Under the pieces are notes generated by a model. The model ran no database searches and had not been told where the DNA came from. It worked only from the letters and a program-made list of their open reading frames with translations. A DNA stretch of 64,000 bases from NCBI GenBank assembly GCA_008711295.1, contig VUYV01000010.1, positions 8,328,938 to 8,392,937 on the forward strand, written 5' to 3'. The translations under genes and the position numbers were made by a program. Shown piece by piece: positions 1 to 12,600 of this stretch. Numbering within the stretch: position 1 is the stretch's first letter; every line of letters begins with the position of its first letter. The DNA is from Anarhynchus alexandrinus. Lineage: Eukaryota; Chordata; Aves; Charadriiformes; Charadriidae.

Positions 1-3000
1 TGCAAACTTAAATGCAGCCTAAATTTTGCATTGATTCTCTGTACAAGGTGAAAAACGCCCAGCTTGAATATAGTACAAGACAAATCTATTGACTGCAGAG
101 TAGACATAGGAATTTATTGCTGTACTGTTTCTTATCCCATTCATCAGCCAAGATTTTCTTAACTGGCTGCATTAGCAGTGCCACCAAGCATTTTGTGGAG
201 GTTTTTGTGACTCAGGGATTTAGTCCTCAGTGTAATTACCGCCTGACTCTGCGTTCCCCATTCTGGATGATGTAGGGAACATTCGCCTAGTACCCCAAAG
301 ATTACATTGCGTCACATCAGATTGACAGCAAACAAGTTTTTAATGACTATTTAATTAAAGAGAAAACATTTGGTCACTTTACACTAAATTTTATCTGTAA
401 TAAGGCTTCCTCTTCTTATAAATCTAGGCTGCCAAAGTCTGCATGGAGCACAGAGATGGAGGCTTCCATGTATTAGTTATTCACCGGGTCCTTCCTTTCT
501 CTCTGTTTAATAATTGATAGGCACAATCGTTCCTCCTACTTCTTCACTGCAGTCAATAGTGTGTCATCCTCTGCTGTCATCTCAGGTCACCTTCCTGAAC
601 TGCTTAGGTTTAGGAGTCAAGTCTGGTATAGACAAGTTAAAACTTTTGATAGTAGAAAGAGATATTCATTTAATATGTTGGTTGCTAATCATTATCAACC
701 CATTTTAAAATGAGAAAGTAGCTCGTATAGGGAATCGCTTAATTTCCCTAAGCACATTTGGGTCTCACTTGCTTTAAAGACATGCTCTTAGCTTGATTTT
801 TCTCTTTGGGTTTGGGGTCTTTAACATTTCCTCTTCTGTTGCTTGTGGTTTCATTGTAACATTATTCTTACCGCTTTTCCTCTTCCATCTATTTCGCTTT
901 CTACTCCACAAGGATATTGTAGTTTTTTTGGACGTCAAATGGAACGACAAAGGGAAAAAATCCCCGCAATTCTTTTTTCAAACTATGAATAGTTTTCCTT
1001 TAGAAAAAAAAGTTCTGGTTCATCTGCAGCCAAGTTTATTGGAAATGACAGCTCAAAAGTTCAGTGAGTGAGTGAAGTTCCTAGAGATCAGAAGCCCTCT
1101 GCTGTTTCTACTGTTTCCAGGCCTCAATACAAGGGCACCTTTTGGAAGTTTCAAGGTCAGCTGTAGGTCTATTATTATGTTGAATGGAAAGGAAATAATT
1201 TTGCACTTGTATCCAACTTCTTGTCATCTTTCTCCTTACCCTACTTGGCTTCTTTGTAGTACTTGAAGGCCTCAGCTCCATCTCTTTTGGCCATTGTAAA
1301 TGGTTTGATTGGTGTTGGCCATGTTATCCCTTCTTTCCTCTTTATAAAAAAGCAAATGATCATGTTACATTGAAGAAACCATTATTGCCATCAAACAATC
1401 TGCCTTAATTTTCACCTTCTCTGAAAGTTTCAACTCCTCATCAACATTTCAGAAGGAAGTAACTGTGTTGGTTTTCGGTAACTGAGGAATCCTACCAGTT
1501 CTGATCTACACTTTGGATAAGTCATAGCACAGAGACCACTTTGGACAAAGGATGCACTGGTCTTTTCCTTTTATTTTTTCCTCTTTGCTGCTTCTGGGTT
1601 TTTTTTGAAGCATTTGTTCAAGCCCCCTGAAGTGAAGGCAGAGACATGAATCTGTACAAAGTTCCATTAACCAACCATCTCTCCTAACTGGCAACACAGA
1701 GCACTCGAGGATCAAAATTGTGTATGTTATGCCCAGAATCGTAGCTTTGCCTTCCTATGAAGGACTCAGGCTGGTGTGTTGGAATCAAGCATTTGCAGGA
1801 AGCCCACCCACAGATATTTCTTCTCAAACATCTCTTGGCAGCATTTCCTTCTTCTGTGCCCAGGAGAATATTGCTATAGTTGGTACATTAGTCTGGCTCA
1901 GCCCTGTCTGACTGTCTGAAACACAACACCCATTCAGCAACCTGCTCCTTGCCCTACCTCCCTTTTTCTGATTCGCAGCAAAGATAAATGGGACACCAGG
2001 ACGTGTCCCTCTGAGTTACTATTTCTGCCAGTAACTGGTTTTAAACCAGGGCTCAGGATTAAAAAAGTAAGTGCTGTTACACCCTAAAGCACCTCCTGTG
2101 TTTTGCTTGGCACATAGAGTTAGTGGCAGTTTCTTAACCCCTTGGGTTAACATATGGTCACTGGGGCTAAATGTGGGACCACAGAGCACCTTCAGCTCTT
2201 AACTCTGATGATTTCCTTGGCTTTTATGGAATTACCCCTAACTGACACCAGCATAACATGGATAAGGACTGGAGCCATCTCTTGTCCCAGAAACACCTAC
2301 ATGGTGCTTTTCTTGTATTATACCTAAAGTGTAGTGTATATTTGTCTGAAAACTAAAGGCTAAAGGCACACTTCAAGTCTGAGGAGTTTTAATTACAGGT
2401 CAAAGGGGGAGCAACAGAGAAAAGAATAAATATGTAGAGAAGAAACTGTGTGAGGGACTTGGCTGGCAATGACAATTGTCTTAAGTAAAATGATGGGAAG
2501 TGCCTTTAGGCAGGTTAGGTTGTACATGCTTATGACTATCTGCCACTTTTATGCTGCAAGAAACAGTGGTAGCATCTGATCTCAGGGACTGCAGTGTCTT
2601 ATGGAGACTACTACTCAGAAAGATATGCGAAAGCTCTATAATTTTCCTAGGGGAAAAGAAATAATAGCACATGCTCAAGCTGGTGGGCAAGCTTACTGCC
2701 TAATTCTGACCTGGCCAGAGTGGTTTGGCAGGTGTGAGGAAGTCACGTTAGCTCCCAGCTACATTTCAAGTGAATTTTCAAAGAGCTTTTGATGACTTAT
2801 AAAACAGAACATGGTTTGGGGTTTGAGTATTTATCTGAGCAGCTGTCTCCCTCTGTATGGGCCTAAGCACTGTTTGACATCATCTAAAGCTGTTTTATTG
2901 GCCGTTCCAAAACAAACAAAACGCAAATAGGCTTAACACCTTTGGAAGGCAACTGCTTAGTTATTGTGTGGAATTCATTTTGGGCTGGGGATCTGTAAAG

Positions 3001-6000
3001 CTGAGTCAATAGGCTGATTTGAATCTAAGCTGCAAGCTTACCTTTTAACCTGCACTTGTTCCTTCTTCTAATAGAGCTTTTTTTGAACCAGATATTATTG
3101 TGCCTAATAAAGGTCAACTGCCCTGCATGCATTTGCATGAGAAATAGTATGGGCTCTTGCTTTGAGTTGACACTACCTAGGAAAGAGTTGGAAATAAAAC
3201 CTGCACTTCTGTCCCCACACTCCCTGCTTTACAGAGGGGTACTCTTGGACTGCTAACTTGAAGATCTGGAGCTCTTTCACATCCTTAGCAGCCACTGCCT
3301 TTAGTGGAAGGACTGACCATTGGGCAGCTACGTCATTTTCCCTTGAGGACTCTTGGAGGGTTGTACTGAACAGTCACTCCTCTCCAGGTCCTCCTTGTCT
3401 CTTGTGCAGCCATTGCTGAAGTGATGCTAGGTGCTTTACTGATCATACCAGGGGCTCTGATGTCTTCAGCTTATCAATAACCTGCATTAAGCTGCCATTG
3501 CTTTTAGAACAGCCTGTGCAAGGACTGAGAGGACCGACTCAAGGATGAAGGTTATCTGGCTGAAGGTCTGCTCAGGTCAGACAGATAATACAGGAAGGAG
3601 GAAATGTCTGGTGAACTGGAAACAAAGGGCAGCAAGGGGACTTGAATCCTTCCTTCCTATTTGCTACTTTCATGATGTTAAATCTGGTGACATGAAATAT
3701 CCCAATTTCCTTTCCAAGGGTCTTCCTAGTAGCATTTTATATCTGGGCTTACAGTCACAGTGTCAAGACACTGAGATCTTTTATACTTTTTATGTTCATG
3801 GGGCCAGATTTACACAACAGAGTATATCTGATGAATATCAAGAGCATATAACTGATTCCCTGACTGAAATGGTCTCCACACGGTCTTTGCTTGCATCTCT
3901 TCTAAAGTCACTTTTGATGGAGTTTTGCAAAATGCAACCAGAATCCCCCAAAACAGAGCACAAACGCATGCACCAGAATAGATATGTGACCCCTTCACCT
4001 TGTGTTCCCACATGGCAGCACTTACAGTTGCCACTATGCCACTGCATTGGGTCTAATAAATGATTCTGCCACCCCACACTGTGATTAAGTATTGCTGTTA
4101 TAAACCAGGTACCTCTCATGTTAATAACAACATCTGTTAACTAACAAATTGCTCATTAACCAAGAGTAGCAGTGGATTTCACCAGATCACAGCTCTGCAG
4201 GTCTTTTACGAAACAGCTATCAACAAAATGTTGTGCCTTTTTTATTTTTCAAAGATTCAAAGTAATTTTCTTTTTAACATTGAGTTTCTTAAAGCAGTGG
4301 TTATCCCATACACTTCAGTATTATGTAAAAGCATTGTAAGATGATATTTAAGAAGAACAGGTACTTTCCCTTACTATTTTACGGAATAAAATGTCTTTTC
4401 TATATACCATCTTTGAATAGATTCCTGAACAATACACCAAAACTTAGCTATAAACACACTACTGTCATATAATAGACTTTATACTTTACAATACCTACAG
4501 GGATTCACTTTTTAAAGTCTATAACATACAGTAGTCTTTTTATATGAGTGACTGAATCATATAAAAATAAAAATTGATAAAAAATAGTAATAAATCTGGA
4601 TTTTATATCATGCACTGAGCAAAGTCTAAATTAAACTACTGTATTAAACCTTCTCTGAAGTAGACCTAATTAATTAAAAACACCAGGGTTAAGCAATTTA
4701 GCCATCAATCTCTTAGCTTAAGTGGGGGATGAGGTACATATGGTAGCTTACTGAGGAAGAAAAATGAAAGACCTGTTCTCTCCAGACTCACATTGACATG
4801 ATCTAGGGGAGGTTAAATATGAGCTGCTATTCCCAGGGAGACTTCTCCTACAGTTCCTCCAGCAAGATGACTTTCCCAAAGCCCTCGGCAAGTTGGAATG
4901 TGTCACTTATCTCCTGCTTCCAGAACAGCGAGTGGAACAAAGCAGGCTTGCAACGCCTTTCTGAAGGAGTCAGATGTTGATTGAAATGGCAGTGGTGCCA
5001 CTACAGAGGGATTTCTCTAGGAGTTCAGACTAGCTAGTTACAACGCTGGTGCAATGGGGTTTGCCAACACAAGGAAAAGGAGATACTGATGTTTCCTTTT
5101 TCTCCAGAGATGGGTCCTGGCCCTAAAAGCATGCCTCTTGCATGGTGGACACTGGGCCTGAGGGTGATACTTATACTGAGAAAGGAGCAGGACTGGAGGG
5201 TGACCAGCAGTACCCTTTTTTGGAAGGCAACCTCAGCAGAAAGACTGCCCAGTGACTTGATGGATGGTTTCAGTTTCCAAATTGTCAGTGCATTTATAAG
5301 AAGGGGGCAACTCAGGAAACTGCTAGTTGAAAATTTTCCATTCAACCCTCCCTCACCACATTCCCTCTAACTGTTGACGTTTTGGTCAAAGCAGAAAGTT
5401 TTGTGAAAAAAATGAGATTATTTTTGTTGCAAGTTCTCTGTTTTTCATGGAATGACTGAATGCCCAAGAGATGAAACTTCTAGGAGCTAGTTCATTTCTA
5501 AATTCAGATTTGACGTGCCTTTTCATGTGGCTCCCTCCAAAACAATGGTGACGGAACAAGCAAAATATGTTGCTGCACACTGATGAATGAAAAAAAGCCC
5601 AACACTGGTTAGACCTATTTTTTCAGTCTTTGGCTCTTCACCATCACAGATGCTATGAATAAGAGGAGATTTCCTAGACTCTTCCTCAACAAGGGCACAG
5701 TCATTCAGCTGGTTTGCTGGTGGGTGAAGCTGTGGGTTGTGACTTGGCTGGGCCTTGGAAGGCTGAGTTTAGGAACAGATCATGGGGCATCTTTCATTTT
5801 CATGGGTTCCACAGTGAGAACTGTTGTTTGGCGCTCCTGTTTTTTTTTTTTTAATAAAATAATCATATTCCATATGTGGACATCAGTCTACTTAGAATAC
5901 TGTTTGCATCATTTCCCACTCTCTTAACTAGATCCTGTTTCCTCAAATCTTGCACCCCCCCAGGGTGGCTATAAAGAAAGTGAATGTAGCTCTACCCCCT

Positions 6001-6317
6001 CAAGATGCTGCAATTCCCTAAGAGAAGCACTCTTAGCCAAGGACTTTGCATGGAAGTAGAAATAAAATTCACTAGTATTTGTACTTGGATGTCAAAAATT
6101 GATGCAAAATTACAAGCAAGCCATACATTGCCTAGTGTTTTGCTCAAAAATTCTCAAACACCACAGAGATGGACTTTTGAATGCTTAAACAGTGGAATGG
6201 AATAGAGTTAAGCATCCACTGTTTAACACCTAATCAGGTCCTGGTACCATTCTATTAGTTTAATATTTCTTCATCTACTTGTATCTCCCATGAAACCCTC
6301 AATCAATGTGACGATTA
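1..6317. other. Noncoding, largely unique AT-rich sequence
   Basis: No open frame here has recognisable protein similarity. The longest (3545-4063, plus strand, 172 codons) has an unstructured composition and no domain motif. I see no tRNA, snRNA or young transposon. The part around 4240-4680 is especially AT-rich. Short T runs occur, for example near 5841. A small hairpin lies at 1990-2009 (7-bp arms, 6-nt loop), which is within chance for this length. The best reading is intergenic or intronic DNA. Distant repeats too decayed to see by eye could be present. Confidence 0.7.
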
Positions 6318-6319
6318 AT

Positions 6320-6343
6320 CATAGAATCATAGAATCATAGAAT
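6320..6343 (-). repeat. CR1 3'-terminal 8-bp microsatellite, three units
   Basis: On the plus strand the 8-mer 'catagaat' occurs three times in a row; on the element strand this is (ATTCTATG)3. Short 8-bp tandem repeats of this kind are the diagnostic 3' terminus of CR1, in place of a poly(A) tail. They are thought to take part in recognition by the CR1 reverse transcriptase. The repeat fixes the orientation and the 3' end of the fragment. Confidence 0.93.
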
Positions 6344-6456
6344 GGTTTAGGTTGGAAAGGACCTTGAAGATCATCGAGTTCCAACCCCCCTGCCATAGGC
6401 AGGGACACCTCCCACTAGACCAGGTTGCCCAAGGCCACGTCCAGCCTGGCCTTGAA

Positions 6457-6457
6457 N
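6457..6457. other. Single-N assembly gap inside CR1
   Basis: One ambiguous base separates two non-contiguous pieces of CR1. A single N placed exactly at a structural discontinuity in a high-copy repeat usually marks a gap of unknown size or a bridging error, not one uncertain base. Coordinates downstream may therefore be short relative to the real chromosome. Confidence 0.75.
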
Positions 6458-6684
6458 CCTCAGCCTTGTCTCTATCCCGGGTAACCAGTTCTTGTGTTAC
6501 CTTCCGGAGAGGGCCCACAGTTTCCCTAGTGTTTCTTTTCTCGCTGACATATTTAAAGAAAGACTTCTTGTTTGTCTTAATATCCCTTGCCAGATCCAGT
6601 TCCATCTGGGCTTTGGCTTGTCTAACCCGATCCCTGGCTGCTCGGACCATTCCCCTGTATTCCTCCCAGGCTACCCGCCCCTGT
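6458..6684 (-). pseudogene. CR1 ORF2 fragment (region between endonuclease and reverse transcriptase)
   Basis: The minus-strand translation keeps one open frame of about 75 codons. It shows the charged, helical linker typical of CR1 ORF2 upstream of the reverse-transcriptase core: a stretch beginning [10 protein letters not shown], then [14 protein letters not shown], then [12 protein letters not shown] and VGPLRK. The frame runs into the N at 6457 after the residues RDKAE. The endonuclease domain upstream and the catalytic reverse-transcriptase motifs downstream are absent, so no function is possible. No stop interrupts this short piece, which suggests a moderately young insertion. Confidence 0.88.
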
Positions 6685-6685
6685 T

Positions 6686-9600
6686 AATATTGCATGCACA
6701 TGCAGGTCATCTCCCCCTTTCACCTCCCTGCTACTGTTTTCTGCCCCAGACCTGACAATCTAAGGGTGAGGTTTCATGTTGCGCTGAGCAGCTCTGATGA
6801 AGAGCTGCACCCAAAAAGCAGATGGACTCCTGCTGTATGCAAAAAAATCCCCTTTGGATCAGGACTGGAACTGTATCCTTATGGCATGAGTCGATTCAAG
6901 TAGCTGATCCAGCAGAAAAATATTAATATATTTTGCAAGTCAACCAGATGCCTGAGCTGCCTAGCGACCATATGATGAATGCATCCATCAAGGAAGGGAG
7001 AGGCAGAGGCATGTGTGTGTAGATAGAGGCTGAAGTGGGATCTCCCTTCTGGTAGGGGCTTTCTGTTTGACCAACTCAGCTGTAATGCGAAAATGCACCC
7101 TTAGGAGTAGCAAAGATCCCCCACATCAAGCCCAGGAGTTAAGCTTGTTTGCAGGCTCTTGAGACGGTAGATGTATTTGTGGTTGGAGATGCACTTCAGA
7201 GTTCAAGTGGCATTGGGAACACTGCTTAATGTGCAGTCCACTTGAGCTGAGCTAGTGAATACAGGCAGCCGCTGGGAATCACGTGGTGGCTCTTAGTAAA
7301 GGAAGGCCCAAACCTTGAAGATCTTGCTCATTATTTCTTATTCATCCTGTGTCCAAGCAAACCTTTCATTCTGTAGAGGAGAGTGAAACTAAAGAAGGAC
7401 CTTGAGACTTGTCCTCCTATAAAAACAAATTTACAGGCACTTGTCTCTCAGAGATCCTTTAAAAGAAATTATTCTGTGGTAGGTGCTCCTACAGACACGG
7501 CCTTTTACCTCAGGATTGTTATGGATCTAGCGACCTAAAATCAATACTCCATAAAGGGTATTCTAGGTACTTCAGATAGGTCCCTAAGATAAGGTGGGAT
7601 AATTTTCTGATCTCAATAAAGAGAAATAAGACCATCACCAAGAGTGTCTGTTCCCAACTTTGGGGAACATTGTGCACAATGGAAGCTGGCAGACCTATGT
7701 AATAAGGACTCGACTTGCCATTTTTGCAAATATCATAAACTTTTGGAGTGAATTCAGCACACACAAAATGCATTTATCTGGAAATAGTGGATGTAAGGCT
7801 CCTTTTAGTGTTACATAACTTCACTGCTGGCAAATCCTGGTGAATAAAAAATAAAAGTGTTACCAGTGCACCACTGGTCTTTTGCATTTATAAACAATGA
7901 AGCAAGAACAGAGAGATCAACAGAGCAGGCTAAAAACGTATCTTAATGCGCCTGCAGGGACCCTTACAAAAAGTCACTAAGATAAGGGAGTTTTGACATG
8001 ACACAGTGAGCCATGAAGGAGCTACTTTAAAAAGAAACAATATATTTGAATATTCAGACCACGCACTGAGCAGTAAGTCAAAAAGAAACTAAGACACTCA
8101 AATCTTCTGCAGCTTAGAGCTAATTAGACCTATGCCTCAGAATGGCCCAAGCCTCATGCAATGTGGCAATGGTTATGATAATTATATTTTCATTCTATGT
8201 TGGGCTGTGAGTTATACGCGTATTTCCTATAAATGCTAATGGGAGCTATGTATGTAAATCCCTTCCTCAATGAGGTGAGATTATGCCCTGATGTATCTTA
8301 AGTAGCATGTAAATGCAGCAATTGGGGTGGCAACTACTCAAGACTGCAAAACGCTTGCAAACCTTTAAAGGGAAGTGATGGTTAGCTGTGTGAACAGGCT
8401 ATTTAGTGGGGAAGGTGGGAAGGGGCACCTGAAAACCTGGAATTACCAGTGATCCCATTGATTTTCTTAGCATGCATTTTCTGTCAAATATAACCAGTGG
8501 TAATTATACAAACCCAGTATCAATTTCCTATATGTAGTACAAACTTTATCTGCATAGGTACATACTATTATACATTTCTAAGTTATCTGATGTATGTAAA
8601 GACTGCAGAAGGCTATTCCCATTGTGTATGATCTATTGATGCTAGTCATGCCACCGGATTGCAAAAAATTAGCATTTCTGATTGCATGACCATTCCTCCC
8701 TCTCAGCAACTCTTTTGCTACCTGAAGACTAATTAAAGTGGTCTGTTAGTGCCTAACTAGCCAACTGTGCCCATAATGACGTAAATAATACATACGAGGG
8801 AGATAATGATGTGCAAAGGGACATTCCTTCCTCCGTCCTGTAGTCTGCTGACTGTAGGAATGGTCACATATTAAATTATTTCTGTTACGCCCTGACTTGT
8901 ACCTCGGTGTGCAGTCTCTCTAGATCTTCACTGCACCATTCATGCATTTTAGCTAGAGACTTTGGGTTCGGCTCTGTTGCAGTCACTGTCCGGGGCCTGG
9001 AAGCAGTCAGTCTTCTGAGAAACATGCAGAAGACTAGATCATCCACTTTCCCAGCATATCGCCAGCTTTCCCGGGCGTGCACACTCCCATGCTTCTCCGA
9101 ACAGACAGATCTGACCTGCAGCAGGGCAGGTCCAAACCCATATGAGCCTGAGCAGCTCACTGCTTTTCTGTAGAAGCCTGTCCCAAAGTGACCGACAAAG
9201 TGCTGTTCCCCAGGGAGGCAGAGGAGAAATTCCCTTTGTTGGAGGAAGTCCCCACATCAAGGACCTAAATCAGAGTCGTGTCAACTTGTCACACCACCCT
9301 CTGCAGTATGTGAGTTCATGACGTTTCCGAGCTGTTTCCTGGTATTTGCCCTCAAATGGCAGAGCTGTAGCAGCGAAAGGAAGGTTAGGGTCACGCTGTC
9401 TTTGTGATCACCACTGAGCTGATGGCAGGGGTCTTGGTCCCCTCTCCTGATATCTGCTTTCCATTAGGATGAATCCACTGACTTCAGCAAAGCAACTTTT
9501 GATTTTCTATAGTACAAGTTTGAGGGGTGCCAGACTCAGAGCCTGTTTAACAATAAATAACAGCAAACCACATATGGGAGGTTTCACGACCTGGATAAGG

Positions 9601-12600
9601 ACTTTGCCAGAGTGTGCTCTATGACCCCAACTCCATGAAATTGAGACTGAAGCAAGAGAGCAAGGGAGAGGCTAGATTTTCTTTTGGAAAGTGTTCCTTC
9701 ATACAAAGAAACGAGTATCACTGCATGGCACAAATGAACTCCAAGGAGAGTGGTCTTGAGCAGCACTTGAATAGTAACATCTCCCATTCTGCCCTTTTCT
9801 TTGTATTACTCTGTTCTTATTCTAAGTATTTATTTACTGATTATGAGAAAAAACACATGACCTCGCAAGACCCCCAGCAGGTGCTCACAGCCTCCATGGG
9901 CTCCTCGAACAACCACGGTATTCTCTCCCTGTGTTATTATGGTCCTTTCTCGAATGTGGGAATGTGGAGTTCAGACCTGCTGGAGTATTTGGGGGGATTG
10001 CAAGATATAAATAAGCCAGCTGGGGCTTCAACCCACCAGCTCAGCAACATTATATCGTGCTAGTCTTTGTTTTCACTGTATCACCTATTTTTCGGACCAG
10101 CGGTATAACCAAGTTGTAAACTGCACACCTTACAAATCAGTCTATCCTGACATTGCTGGAGCGTTCATTACAAGCTGTAAAAAAACACTAGCAAGGAAGG
10201 TTTCAGTTCTGCAGCCCAATTTTCCATTGCAATAACCCAATTAACTGGTGTGTGTTTGTTTTACAAAGCTCTAAGCTACAATAAACCATGCCGATACACA
10301 GGCTGCAGAAAGCTTCGTAATTAGGACAAGGTGTACAAATTAAACCACTCTTTTTAAACTTCAAACCAGCTAACTTCTGACATACTGTACTGCTGGGGCT
10401 TCTGGGACTAAACCCAATTAACATCTTAGTATTTTATAAGCATCGTTTTAATTGCATTTGTATGCAATCTTCTCTCCAAGAGCCTTTCAAGGTGCTAGCC
10501 CTCGTTCAGATTTTATTACTTTAGTGATTTAAATCTCCTCTATCTGTGCTTCCCGTTAATAATGACTAGTGCTACTTCAAATGCCGGTCCAACATAAAAC
10601 TGAGCTCTCCAAAGAATTATACTTTAAAACAGTTACATTTAACTTTATTATTACATTTTTAATTTTTTTCTCCCTCTGTTTGAACATTATGTCTTGAACC
10701 GTTTTATCAAGCTGTCAGTGCAGTAAGTGCTGGAAGAGTGAATGTTTTACTTCTCGGTGCTTTGCTATGGCACAGCCTCTTGGCCTACACATGACTCGGT
10801 TTGTAGTGCACAACATTGGCTTAGAAAAAGAGCAGCATTGTCTTTTCTAGGAGCATGTCCATGGATTTTCAAGATGTGGGGAGGTGGAGGGGAGGTTTAA
10901 CTCTATGAGACACAGCAAAGCCAATCCCTCAGGCTGAGTTGCTTTTGTCTTTTTTAGGACAAGACCTGCCCTCCTTCCTCACCCATCAGAAGCAAGCCCT
11001 GTGAAGCTTTACTTGCGTGAGTAGTTTTATTGACTGTAATGGGATTGCTCAAGTTTGGAGGAACTGGGCCTTGGTGGGAGCAGTGGAACATTCCATGGAA
11101 AATGTGATGCGCTCTAAGGAATGTCAATTCCCATCACTATAACTTCTCCCTGTGTAAAATACTCTCAAGTGCTCTCTTTTTCTTTATGCATCTGCTTCTT
11201 TGGAAAATGACCTGCATTTCAAAGATCAGGTAGGATTTGAAGAGAGCTGTAGAGGCATTAAGTAGTATAATGGAACGCCCTCTGCCCAATTAATAAAATA
11301 ATGTATAAAATGTGTTCTGAGATTCTTTTTCCAGCACAGTATTTATTATCCTATTTCGCATTCTTCCAAGGATGAAAAAAAGAAACAGGAATGTGTTGGA
11401 TCTTATTGAAATGATGAAATGAATAAAATGTTTATTTTAAAACGCTGGCAGCCAAGCTCAAAATATTTTCCTCTTTGCAAAATGCAACTTAGGGTGAATA
11501 TAGACTAATGCTACTCTCATTTAGGATTTCTGTTATGTGGATACAAATATTGGGTCTTAAAAATGCAGAAGGTTCCTCCTGAAATATTTTGAACCTTTTC
11601 ACTTGATTGAGTGTCTTGTCAAACAAAACTGGCAGCAGATCTCTTGGAACTGCCTGAATCTATGCAGATACGATTTCTATCATGCCCTTATTATGTGTAG
11701 TCCATAATAAGGATGAGCATGTATAAATCATTTCTGGCTGGCACTTAGGATGCAATACTCAAAGGAGAAAGACATTTCTGTCTTCAAATGTCTAGCAATT
11801 TCTGATATTATACAGTAAGTCTCCCCAGAACCATACAATCCTCAATTCCACGCAGCCCTCTTATGAAAGAATGAGACTTTCATATCTTCCTTGCGAGAGC
11901 CACCAGTGAGATAAGAATTGTGCGGTTCAGATGTGTGCTGTGCTTCAGCCAGGGTGGCTATATTGAACTTTCATTTGCAAAGCCTTTGCTAACAAAATTG
12001 CACAGAGATGAAGATTTTTGCCTCTATCATTCCTATATACAATTATCTATGAGTAAGCATTACTTTATATATAGTAGATTATATAGTTATATATTATAGG
12101 AACACATTTCCCATGGAATGTTCTTCTATGTGCACACCTATAATGTGCACTAAAATAAACACATATATTGTATGGATGTGTTTGTGTTTTCTCGGCAGTG
12201 ATAATCTAGCTAAGCCTTGCTATTGTAAAATGTAATAGCATATGAAATGATAGATGAACCAAAAAGTTCTAACAAATCATGCCTTCCCCAGATACAGAAA
12301 TGCAGAGAGCTGGTCAAAACTAAAGAAGCCATTTTAAGAAAACAGTATAAAAAGATGTATGTCGTCTGTTTTCCAGTACTGGATTTATAGTTATTTTGCA
12401 CTCCAACCCTTTAAAACATATTTTTCTGCAACATATTCCAAAAAAACCCCAGTCCTTTTCCAGAATCCTTTTTCAAGTTTCTCTTTCCTTTTTAATAAGA
12501 CTTTCCAGGAGGAAAATATGGGATTTGGAAAACAAATTTTAAAATAATTTGAAATATCATTCTGATCAAATCTTTAATAACAGTATCAGCAGAAACAGAC

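Larger units (their letters stand above)
6318..6685 (-). mobile_element. CR1 LINE retrotransposon fragment, internally deleted or gap-joined
   Basis: Read on the minus strand, this is a CR1 non-LTR retrotransposon fragment. Its 5' part (6684 down to 6458) encodes a piece of ORF2. Its 3' part (6456 down to 6318) is the highly recognisable CR1 3' end, with the conserved block 'gttggaaaggacctt' on the plus strand at the terminus. The two parts are not adjacent in an intact CR1: the reverse-transcriptase core and most of the 3' untranslated region, more than 1 kb, are missing between them. A single N sits exactly at the junction. CR1 elements transpose by target-primed reverse transcription, are usually 5'-truncated and usually lack target-site duplications. 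I see no duplication here. Membership of the CR1 family is near certain; the subfamily is not determined. Confidence 0.93.

Noticed and set aside
1990..2009. Hairpin gggacac / gtgtccc
   Set aside because: Seven-bp arms with a 6-nt loop are common by chance at this window size.
3545..4063. Plus-strand open frame of 172 codons
   Set aside because: No motif or signal; overlapping minus-strand frames of similar quality.
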